In this document: piece by piece, positions 24,964 to 34,616 of the stretch
Layout: every line of letters starts with the position of its first letter
Numbering within the stretch: the stretch's first letter is position 1
Assembly (NCBI GenBank): GCA_029215795.1
Contig: JARDYH010000002.1
Span: forward strand, 65,263,001 to 65,327,000
DNA: 64,000 nucleotides
Source of the DNA: Anniella stebbinsi
Lineage: Eukaryota > Chordata > Lepidosauria > Squamata > Anniellidae
Direction of reading: 5' to 3'
Notes under the pieces: model-generated
Database searches by the model: none
What the model was told of the DNA's origin: nothing
What the model saw: only the letters and a program-made list of their open reading frames with translations
Made by a program: the position numbers and the translations under genes

Positions 24964-25325
24964 ATTCATATTAATGAACCTCCCTCTACACTACAATTGT
25001 CATCTGAGGCTCTCCTCCCTGTGTCTCCTCTGAGAGAGGATCAGAGGATGGCAACAAGGGAGAGGGCCTTCTCCCTGCTGAAGTCCACCTGGTGCCAGCA
25101 TTGGCATGCTTTTGGTGCCAGGTTAAGATTTTCCTCTATTTCAGGCATTTGATATATATATGATAAGGTTTTTTTTTAACTAGTTCCAAGATACTTCCTT
25201 TGAGTGTGTTATGCGTAAATTGTGTTTTATGTAAGTGGTTTTTATAGTCTGTTTTGTATTGTATTTTTAAGGTTTGAATCTTTTGTAAACTGCTTTGGCC
25301 ATTGGGCAATATAGAAATGTTAATA
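24964..25325 (+). mobile_element. LINE 3'-end fragment
   Basis: Contains AGGGAGAGGGCCTTCTCCCTGCTG-like text (given here only as a landmark near 25050-25080), then a T-rich region and TGTAAACTGCTTTGGCCATT followed by ATATAGAAATG. This is the usual order of a CR1/L2-type 3' tail. It abuts an oppositely oriented LINE fragment. Confidence 0.6.
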
Positions 25326-25720
25326 TTTATTGATTTATTTTATTTTATTTCTTACCCGCCTCTCCATCCAGATCGAGGTGGGGAACAACAATAAATATAA
25401 ATACAAAAATCATAAAATAGATAAATCATTAAAACAGATAAAACAAATACATTATTAAAAACTTCATAATAATAATAATAATAATAATAATAATTCAAAA
25501 CACAATTTCATGAAAAGTAAAAATAATACAATCTCATCCTTTATCCACTTCTCATGGCCCGGGTAAAGAGCTGCATTTTGACTTGCTAATGAAATACATA
25601 CATTGAAGAGACTAGACATACTTCAGAGGGGAGGAAATCCCATAACCTAGGGGCTACCACAGGAAAGGCCCTTTCATACATCAGTGCCCCATGACTCTCC
25701 AAGTGCAGTGGTATTAATAA
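25326..25720 (-). mobile_element. LINE 3'-end fragment, minus strand
   Basis: The forward text begins with a (TTTTA)n tract and CTTACCCGCCTCTCCATCC, the complement of the common LINE tail ending. It continues through an (AAT)n run at 25466-25493 to a block with CCTAGGGGCTACCACAGGAA. Non-coding. Confidence 0.55.
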
Positions 25721-28037
25721 TGGGACATCTCTTGCTGAGCTTGACACTTAGGGTGGTCTATAGGGGCCTAATGTTGGGGGTCAGCTTAGGGCCAGACACT
25801 GCCACTGTGATGTTTCAATGGTCCTATGCTATTTATCTGTAATGAAAATGCTGTTTAGACTTTGCATTGGTAAGGCTGATAAGTGGTTAATTCTGTTGGG
25901 AGGAAGAGTGAGTGAATAAAATGTTGGAGTGAATGCTGATTGGCTGTTAGATTCAAGTGTGTGAAGGGGAATGACAGTTAAAATCAGTTTGTAGTTAGTA
26001 GCTGGTGGATGGGAGTGAGAGAGAATTGGGGTTAGTCTATGAAGAAGATAGATTAGTACAGAGCCTGCAGTTTATTATTTTGGGAATAAGAGGGAGCAGG
26101 AGGAATTTGACTTTAGAGGTTAGAGTAAGCAAGGATACATGGTATATTTAATGTAACAACCAAGTACTAAAACAAATGAAACCACAAACCTGATCAAATG
26201 CGTGAACTTATTTCTTGTTAAATAAAAGTTATTTTGTTTCACACTGGATTGGATTTTTTAAGTACCTGAGTTACGTAAGGTACAGCATTACATGGTGGCA
26301 GTGGTAAAGTAAGAGGTAAATCAAAAGATACACAAAGTGCCAAGCTGGTTGCTATGGGACCAAGCAGGGTCAGAGAATCACAGAACCAGTGGGAGAATAA
26401 AAGGGTGATGCCCAGAAGTGGGAATAGAACGGAAAAATAATCCACTGAGTGGGCAGCCATATACCGACTGCGTTCATGGTTGGGATCCTTTAAAGAGAAA
26501 GGTAAAAAGGAGTCTCAAGGTGAGCGGGTAGTGACAGCCATATACACTAAACTGCTACCTATACTACTGCAATGGAAGTAGCTCCTTTTTTTAGCACTGA
26601 ATTACTGAGGTACTTAACCCTTGAATTGTTCATGTGCACAGATGATCAGTACCAGGTGAAACACATGCTGGTTTTATGAGCACCTGCTCTTTGACAAAAC
26701 CCTAAAACAATGGTTAATTTTTCTGAGATATTCATAAACTCCATATTTGTTTAATGTGCATCAGGAGAATGACTAAACAATAATGTTTATATTATTATTC
26801 AAACTAATCCTATTTTGTATGAGAAAAACAAAAACAAGTAAACCATTTTGTGGTCCAGATACTGGGAGTGTAAGGTAGCGATTATGTCAGATCTGTTCAT
26901 AGCCATCACAGGGGGGATCTACACTGTAGATTTAATATGTTAAGGAAGGGTTATGAACACTCATTGGGCCACATGACACACTCACTGTAACGTTTTATAG
27001 GAGTTGTTTATTATTACGCTATAATGAGTTATAATCCTTTTTTTATTAACAGAAATCGTTGTAAATAGAAAAATGTGTCATTCCTTACCATGTTATAGTC
27101 CATGATTTCAGATATCTGGTATCTATTTGAATTCCCCCGCATGCACTTTCAGTTTCAATTCTTCACTGAACGCAAGGGAGAGGGGGGGGGGCTTAGGAGG
27201 AAGTGGGCTTGAAAACTATGGTGCCTGGAAGGAACATAACAGAAAGAGATGCACAGAGGACAGTGAGACCTCATGGACCGCTTTGAAGACGTTTGAAAAT
27301 ATGTACTGAAACATAAGTAGATCATAATGTGGCCTAAGACGTAATAAACCATGGGAATATACAACATTTTAAACAGTACTTTAAAACTTTTCAAGCAACG
27401 GTATAGATCCCTTCACAGGTAAGTTGCTATTTTTTAATATTATTTACTGTCTGTGTCCCTGTCCTTTCAACAGAAACCTCATATACAAAAATCAGCAGGT
27501 GAAGCTTTTGCTAATGGAGATAAATGGTGTGAAAACTTTACCAGCTAAATCTCTGTGTGTCAGACTCTTATTTAAAGCACATAAACCGACCAGGAAAAAA
27601 ATGAAAAGCAAAAAAGTTAGCAACTTTAATCATAAGTGTGGTATTAACATGACAAAAGAATGTTGAACGGAGATGAAAAATGTGAACTTCATCAAAGAGG
27701 TCTGTAAAGAAATTGTCACAATCCTTTCCGTTTGCTGCAATGAAGCAGAGTAGAGAACGCCGCTTAGTCTGGTAAATATGTGTTGTTCTGACATGCCTGG
27801 AGTTACAGCAAAGGTGGTTAAGGATGATTTGCAACTGTAATTCCCCTCAAGGCCATGCAAAGAATATATAATGCTATGGAGAATGTCCAAAATTTGGTAA
27901 GCTCTGACACGCTTACATGCATTTCATGAATGCCTCAAAATAAATAGTCCTCACTTTTGAGACACACACCAATAAATGGTGACAGTCATATTAAGGCGAC
28001 TGTCGACATTCATATTTAATGAGGTTTCCTTCACAGA
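25721..28037. other. AT-rich stretch, no gene recognised
   Basis: 26931-27050 resembles half of the 'gatctacac' palindromic MITE seen at 48981. A poly-G run lies at about 27182-27190. No supported coding frame. Confidence 0.45.
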
Positions 28038-28180
28038 CTTGACAAGGCTTCTGTTTTATTGAAACGGTTTTAAGGTGTTTTACAGTTTGTCTACTGGTTT
28101 TTATATTGTATTGTATGTGCTTCGATGTAAAGTGCTTGGAGATCCTGGGATTTCAAGCAGTAGAGAAGCAGCTGAAATGA
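28038..28180 (+). mobile_element. Short LINE 3'-tail fragment
   Basis: T-rich text followed by 'gtaaagtgcttggagatcctgg'-like text and an AATAAATGAA tail, similar in layout to the other LINE tails in the window. Short and diverged. Confidence 0.4.
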
Positions 28181-29107
28181 ATAAATGAACCAACAAACTG
28201 ACAGACAGATACATATAGACAGACAGACACCTTGAATTCCTTTTTAAAAAATTTTTGGGTAGAAAGACAGGTATAAATTAAATACATAAATAATATAGGA
28301 TTGTACTGTTAAAGTGTTAAACAGCCAGGATCATTGGTTTGGGTTTTAGCTTCCATTCTCTGAATGGAAGGGAGCATTAGTCACCAAATAGGGCTTCCCT
28401 CCCTCTACAGCCCCTTCACACACACCCTGGCTGCCTCTTCACGGCGCCTCTATTGTGTTGTGCCGACGGCAGCAGCCGGCGCAACACACATTTGCATTCC
28501 TTCCAGCCAGCTACACCAGAAGCAACATCAGGGTGCTTTATCTTGCCGCCGCCGCACCTCTTGGAAAGGTAAGTTTATTTTATTTTATTTTTGTAAAATG
28601 GGGGGAGCCCTGCGGAGGCGCGGAGGGTAGTATTTTTAATTATTATTATTATTATTATTATTAATATTTGTAAACTGGGGGGTAGGTCCGGGGAGGCCCA
28701 GAGGTGGTGCAGCGAGCTTATGGCTCGTTGGACCACCCCCTTCCCTGCCCATCCCATGGCGACCAATCTGTGGCCGCCATAGACTTGGCACGCTTCCCAG
28801 AAGCGGCGGAGAAAAAGCGACAGATGGCAAATGCTGTCATCGTTTCACTCCAAACTAAAAAAGTCGGGCTAAATGCCCAACTTTTTTAATGCAGAGCAAA
28901 GGGCCTTTGCCCCTAGATGGCTTCACTCTGGCAGCAGCGTCATGTAACACAACTGCCGCCAGTGCGAAGCCATATCGACGGAAAGTGTCCATCTAGAGGT
29001 ACTCACAAATAACGAAGGGTAATGGAATGGCATGTTGTATTTGGGATTCTAGCAGAAAGAGGGACCAATAAAAGTCACACTGTTTTATAGATTTTTCTGG
29101 ATACATG
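28181..29107. other. GC-rich island with hairpin, no gene recognised
   Basis: 28400-28990 is GC-rich relative to its surroundings, with a (TAT)n tract at about 28636-28664 and a hairpin at 28857-28886 whose arms are AAAAAGTCGGGC and GCCCAACTTTTTT. A splice-donor-like GGAAAGGTAAGT occurs at about 28563-28574. It may be another DNA-element remnant; no coding frame is supported. Confidence 0.35.
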
Positions 29108-29479
29108 CTGCATTCACCTGACTCATGAATGCAGTACTGGGAATTATGGGAATTGCGGACCAACACATCTGGAGAATGCCAGATTGGGGGAAAGCTGCTC
29201 TAAGGATGATTAAGATGTGAACTCTGGCTACTTAATTGTGCATGTAAGTATTCTGCTTCCATGAACAGAAGGTTCTATCGGGTTTTCTTGGTGACATAAA
29301 TCACTTCCATGTGTATTTGAAAGCTTAGAGAAGGGGTCTACTAGCATGAACAGCACACTTGGGTCTTTGGATTGGTAGCACCAGGAGCCTTCCATCTGGA
29401 AGTACCCTGCATTCTTGTTTGTGAGCCCCCTTGAACTTTTATGAGGACATGCATGGTATAAATAATTCAAATTAGGGGA

Positions 29480-29845
29480 AAGTGTGGTCCTCCAGATATT
29501 GTTGGTCCCATCAGCCCTAGCCAGCATAGTCAAGGGATGATGTGACTTATAGTCCAACAACTCAATCACATTGACAGCCAGTGTGTTGTAGTGGTTAGAG
29601 TGCTGGACTGGGAGTCAGGAGATCCAGGTTCTAGTCCCTACTCAGCCATGCAAGCTGACTGGGTGACTTTGGGACAGCCACAGACTCTCAGACCAACCTA
29701 CCTCACAGGGTTGTTGTTGTGAGGATAAAATGGAGAGGAGGAGAATTATCTATGCCGCCTTGGGTTTCTTGGAGAAAAAAGGCACCATATAAATACAATA
29801 AATAAGAAATAAATAAATCTGGAGGGCCAAAGGTACCCTATCCCT
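29480..29845. repeat. Palindromic repeat interrupted by SINE
   Basis: 29480-29572 holds 'ggtcctccagatattgttgg' and 'tatagtccaacaactc', and the motif resumes as TCTGGAGGGCCAAAGG after the SINE at 29819. The order is that of a common reptile palindromic repeat with a SINE inserted in it. Confidence 0.5.
29573..29818 (+). mobile_element. tRNA-derived SINE (Sauria/Squam-like)
   Basis: The head reads as a tRNA-derived promoter with A box TAGTGGTTAGAGTG (29589-29602) and B box GGTTCTAGTCCC (29628-29639; consensus GGTTCGANTCC). The body contains GGGTGACTTTGGG, then CCTCACAGGGTTGTTG and GGATAAAATGGAGAGG. The tail is A/T-rich with AATAAATAA. The B box has lost the CG of the consensus, as expected for methylated CpG decay. 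This SINE type supports a squamate origin. Confidence 0.85.
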
Positions 29846-30104
29846 GTTTTAACCAAATAAAGAACAGAAGAGGGCCTCACATAACCCAATGCAAGACTTT
29901 GCTTGTGGCTGAGTTCCTTCCTCTATCACTGCACTGTTCATGCTAGTAGATCACTTGCCTAAGATGTTAAATTGTAGACACGTTATTGAAAAGAATCTAT
30001 AATCAGCCTTCTAAAAACCAGGAACTACTAAACAGCAGCATGGTTAGCTTGCATAATTAGATGAGGATTTCACATTGTACTCTGCAATTAAGTACGTCTA
30101 CGTA
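29846..30104. other. No gene recognised
   Basis: Short AT-rich interval with no recognised feature. Confidence 0.5.
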
Positions 30105-30738
30105 GGCCTCCATCACACCAGCGATTCACTGCACTCTCACCATGCGTGGTGTGTGGATTTGCAGCATAGTACTCACATGATGCTCTGCCTGTCCTGCTGA
30201 TACCCTGCCTCTTCTCCAGCCTTTCCTGGAACGCTAAAAGTCGGGATTATTTTCCCTAAATGCATTAAATCCGTGGTAAGCCTCTGTGTAGTTTTAAAGG
30301 AACGGGGGCTTGAATGGATTGCATCAGGTCCTGGCAGGGAAAAGCAATATCTCACAGCAGCCAGCTCCAAGCCTCAATATAAAACCCAAACCTTGAGACT
30401 GAGGCTCCAGAGCATTTTTTAAAATCATACAATGTCTGAATCTCTACAGAGACAGGATTGCACTCCCTCAATGCCCCCAAAGAGCCAGACTAAATCTTCG
30501 TTCCATTTTTGCCCGGGAGAAAGGCAGTCTGGTTGAAGTACTCATCTGCCAGGACCTGACTGGAAGGAGAATGAAAAGGGGAGGAGTGGAGCGGAGTGAA
30601 AAAGCAACGGAGCGAAGGACCTTAGGGCAAAAGAGCAGCTATTCAGGTGAAAGGGATCATAACATTGATGTGCATTTGCCTCAAAGTTAAAAATCACAGA
30701 GGCAAACCAGGTGGGGGTGTTTAGGTGTGATGAAGGTC
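30105..30738. mobile_element. Candidate TIR element, CATCACACC ends
   Basis: The left end GGCCTCCATCACACC and the right end GGTGTGATGAAGGTC are inverted repeats about 634 bp apart. The interior has no transposase frame. No target duplication was identified, so the boundaries are provisional. Confidence 0.5.
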
Positions 30739-32720
30739 ATAATCTCATGTTGATTAACCCGCAATATCTGTACACATAAGGGAGTCAGGAGAAACATTTG
30801 GAGAGGTTATGTGTCTTACAAAATATGCAAACACAGAAACAGATGAAGCAGGACATACATAATTATGTGCCTTTCAGTTACACCAGCACAGTCAGTGCCA
30901 ACGCGCCTTGGGAATCAGCCAAAGTTGTCATCAGAAGTGGGGTGATATGCTGATCAGCAGACCTAAAAAAAATGGCAAATCTTAGCCAATTAAGGGGAAA
31001 GGGAAAAGCAACAAAAAAATCAGGCATCGGGAGCTTAAAGAGGGATCAGTTTGGAGAAAAGAACTATGGAATATGTCTCTAGACAGAAATAAAATAGGCT
31101 AGAAATGAAATTGCCACAAAATCCTTTGACAAAAATGGCAGCAAAATTGATAAATTGTTAGCATAAAGGGAAACGATAATACCAACATTTTTTTAATGAA
31201 GTGAAGACATAAAGAGAAGGCATATATCATTTGTAATGAATACGAAACTCCTGTATTTTTAGAAAAACAAAACAAAATTTCACGAGCCTTCCAAAAGCAT
31301 TGTGACATCTTCTAGTCTACTAAATTATTTGGAGTTTGTTTTATGTCAAAGATGAAATCTGCTTGCTGAAACCCAATTGAGTGAATGAACAAAGCAGGTG
31401 GCTGCAGGCCGATGCTTTCATCTGGAGTGCCTCCACTTTGTGGTGGTACCCAGCACAATTTCTCAAATTACCAGATGTGCCCATGGGCCCAAAAAGGTTG
31501 CCTATTCCTACTCTAATGCTTAGATTTCACTACCTGGAGTTATTGTTTAGCCAATTTCTAAAACAAATATATCCTGAACTGAACTATCTCAGAATCACAC
31601 CCAAAAGAAATGACTGATCATATCAATAGTCAAGGGGCAGAATGAAATTGGGCACTTCTGCCCCACCGATTCTCTTATGCCCCCCATTGCATTGCACAAG
31701 CTGCCCCTACTGCTTGTGCAATGGCAATTTAGCACCCAAAACAAGTGCAAATGTTTATTTCTGAAAGGAGGCAGGTTGGTGGAGTTCACATAAGGGAGCT
31801 ACTTCCAGAAATGAGTGTTTCCATTCATTTCGGAGCTTCCTTTAGGAAGTGCTACATCTTCTTTGCATAAGTGGTGGGTCCCACTTGCACGACAGAATTG
31901 GCAGGACCCACCACTTGGGGAAGGGAATTGACAGGGTGGGAAAGGATCAGTGGGGGCATAAATACACCATTGGATTCTGCCCATCGTTTCCATATGTTGC
32001 TGATTTATTTGTATTTGTTTTCAAATGCTTTCTCTGATGTCTATTCCCATAGACACTTTTCTTGAGTATCTAAGGATGGAAAGGCATTCCACACTCTCCA
32101 GAATCCAAGATGGAAGCACATCTAGTGAGGCCAAAGGATTTCTGGAGCAAGCCCAGTAACTGCTGCTTCCCAGAAGGTTCCAGGCCAGCTCTGGAAATAA
32201 ACAGAGACTTCATGTATAGGGAGATAAAATATTTTGCTTTGCTTTCCTCCATTGAAGGCAGGGGTGTTCCCCACATGCAGTGATGCTCTCTGATACAGAA
32301 AAGGGAAAGTGCTTTACCACTCCTCTTTCTCTGGATTGGAGGGCTTCGGATGAATTAATCTATTTCTGGTCCATGACAGTTTCTCATTCATGCGATCATA
32401 GTTCTGCTTCATCCAATTTCAGTATCAGTGTGCATTTTAAAAATTCCATTTATTTTCATGCACAATTTCCCCTATTGTACACATTGTGTATGCAATTTTC
32501 TCTACTATACACATTTTTCCAGGCAATATTTGAATGGAGAACTGTATTGCAAAATTCAGAGAAGTGTGCAAAATCAAGAATAACTGTATTCTGATCCTCA
32601 AATTAGTTTGAAAAGTGGTAATTAGATTCGTTCACTTTAAAATGTAGACCAAACTCAATTCCCGCCCCCATCCCTACGTCAGAGGTCTGATTCTCAAAGT
32701 GAAGCCCTCTGACCTAGCAA
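30739..32720. other. AT-rich flank of the giant hAT, no gene recognised
   Basis: No supported coding frame. 32280-32690 is T-rich with repeated 'tacacattt' motifs and resembles 19130-19470 in style. It is the left flank of the insertion at 32729. Confidence 0.45.
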
Positions 32721-32728
32721 GTTTTTAA
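32721..32728. repeat. 8-bp target-site duplication, left copy
   Basis: GTTTTTAA directly precedes the TAGGGGTGTGCA terminus and is repeated exactly at 46652-46659. It fits the hAT target preference nTnnnnAn. Confidence 0.9.
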
Positions 32729-32739
32729 TAGGGGTGTGC

Positions 32740-32882
32740 ATCGGATCGGATCCGATCCACGATCCGAATCCGATCCGCCCCAAAAATCGGAAAATCCGAT
32801 CCGATCCGATCCGATACACCATCCGATCCGATCCGATCCGATCCGGCGAGGTCCGATCCAGATCGGATCGGATCGGCGGATC
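32740..32882. promoter_or_regulatory. Subterminal GATCCGATCC array, left
   Basis: A dense run of CGGATC / GATCCG units in both orientations just inside the terminus. The right end has the same motif but in a different arrangement. Clustered subterminal repeats are known transposase-binding sites in hAT elements; a BED finger would be the natural reader here. That role is inferred. Confidence 0.55.
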
Positions 32883-33504
32883 GGACGCCATTTTAAATGC
32901 GTTTTTCCCATAGCAAAGTATTGTTGTTTTACAAAAACGCCTATAACTTTTTCATTTTTAACGACAGAAGGATGAAACTTGGGCACATTGTACACTTGTT
33001 AGGGATAGGTATCTGTGAGAAATTTCAGAAAGATTGGTGCATGCAGTTTGTGGCAATTAATTTTTTAATAAATAACATGGAATGCCTATAACTCGGTCAT
33101 TTTTAAAGTTACACACATGAAACTTTGCCACATTGTAGGTGGAACCTTGGGACCCACGTGTGTGAAATCCCAGAACCGTGGGTGCTTGCCTGGTGTGGCA
33201 ATGAATTTTTGAAAAATGGGTAGTAGTGGGGTAAATGCAGTTATGCCTCCCATGTTTTTATTTTTAAAGATACAAACAGGACACTTCGGCACATTACAGG
33301 GAACACTTCCCTTGATATGTGTGTAAAATTTCAGACAGCTAGCTCCAGGCATGTGTTGGCAATGAATTGTTGAAAATTGGGTAGCAGTGGGGTAAAATAC
33401 AGTTTTGCCTCCCATTTTTTTATTTTCAAAGATACAAACGGGAAACTTTGGCACATTGCAGGGAACACTTCACTTCAAATGTGTGTGAAATTTCCGGAAG
33501 CTAG

Positions 33505-33958
33505 GTGCAACATTTTAGTGGGAAACGAACGTTTATTCATGGCATTTCACATGGGATTTATGGGTTGGTTTTAAGAGCTACAAACCTCTAACTCGCTCAC
33601 ATGGCACAGGACCTATGCCCGCTCAAACGCTGGAAATTTAACAAACTTTGGTGCAATGCTTTAGTGGGAAAACAAAGGTTTATGCATGGCATTTCACATG
33701 GGATTTATGGGTTGGTTTTAAGAGCTACAAACCTCTAACTCGCTCACATGGCACAGGACCTATGCCCGCTCAAACGCTGGAAATTTAACAAACTTTGGTG
33801 CAATGCTTTAGTGGGAAAACAAAGGTTTATGCATGGCATTTCACATGGGATTTATGGGTTGGTTTTAAGAGCTACAAAACTCTAACTCGCTCACATGGCA
33901 CAGGACCTATGCCCGCTCAAACGCTGGAAATTTAACAAACTTTGGTGCAATGCTTTAG
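33505..33958 (+). repeat. 147-bp tandem repeat, three units (left arm)
   Basis: Units start at 33505, 33651, 33798 and 33945 (the last partial), each opening GTGCAATGCTTTAGTGGG (first copy diverged). Units contain AACTCGCTCACATGGCACAG. The right arm has four units. Confidence 0.9.
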
Positions 33959-34084
33959 TGGGAAAACAAAGGTTAAACTTTATTATTTTAAACCTTCAGG
34001 AAAGGGAGGGGGAGGCTGTGTTTGTGTGTGTGTGTTTGACAGCTTGATCCACCAATTGTGCTTTAGAATACATGACTGAATCAC

Positions 34085-34147
34085 CCAATCCTGTGAAGAC
34101 TTTCTTCAGCCTCCAATCGCAATGCTGGAGGAGGGCACCAGTATATA
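34085..34147 (+). promoter_or_regulatory. Putative transposase promoter
   Basis: CCAAT at 34085-34089 and 34113-34117 precedes TATATA at 34142-34147, with the transposase start 470 bp downstream. The order and spacing fit an RNA polymerase II core promoter with initiation near 34170. The start site is inferred. Confidence 0.5.
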
Positions 34148-34616
34148 TTCTCTCAGCCCTGCCCTTCTGGCTCTTTGTGGGTTGAACGTGGAGGAGATTA
34201 GGGAGTGTTTTGGAGCTGTGTTGGAGAGACTGTATTGATTTGATTGTATTTGGAGGTGGTTTTGAGGAGTTTCTGATCTTTTACTTCAGCTTTTCTTGTT
34301 CTCTCTCTTGGCTTTCCTTTCTCTCTTGCCTTTCCTTTCTTAGATAGCACGTTTGTTTGTCTGTGAGTTCAGTTTGTCTTTGCAGTGAGTGTGTTTGTTT
34401 GTTCTACTTTCGCTTTCTGAAAAAAACCCAAAAAAATAATAAAAAAATATTTCTATCCTCTCTCTCTCTCTCTCTCTCTCTTTCTCTGTGTGTGTGTGTG
34501 TGTGTGCGCGCTTGTGAGTGAGTGTGTGTTGCTGGGCTGTGTAGCCTGCTGCTACAAACACAAAAAAAGTCAGCAAAGCACACACTTACACAAAAATAAA
34601 TAATAATAAAAATAAA
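34148..34616 (+). other. Transposase leader with (CT)n and (GT)n tracts
   Basis: T- and pyrimidine-rich leader with (CT)n at about 34459-34482 and (GT)n at about 34487-34506. An in-frame stop lies just upstream of the ATG, so the coding region does not extend further 5'. Confidence 0.6.

Larger units (their letters stand above)
32729..34004 (+). repeat. Left long terminal inverted repeat
   Basis: About 1.28 kb, in order: the 12-bp terminus, a GATCCGATCC-rich array, four diverged units of about 150 bp containing GGCACATT and GAAATTTC (32890-33504), three 147-bp units, and a distal boundary AACCTTCAGGAA. Apart from the GATCC array and one extra 147-bp unit on the right, it matches the complement of 45247-46651 closely. 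The frames inside it are non-coding shadows. Confidence 0.92.

Noticed and set aside
29573..29650. A functional tRNA gene
   Set aside because: A and B boxes are present but no cloverleaf is kept and the sequence continues into a SINE body and A/T tail.
32694..32995. Gly-Ser-Asp-Arg repeat frames at the left terminus
   Set aside because: They come from translating the GATCCG array and cross the element border.
33086..33574. 122- and 65-codon frames in the left arm, repeated at 45825-46313
   Set aside because: They are identical because the arms are inverted copies; they overlap on opposite strands and have no domain.
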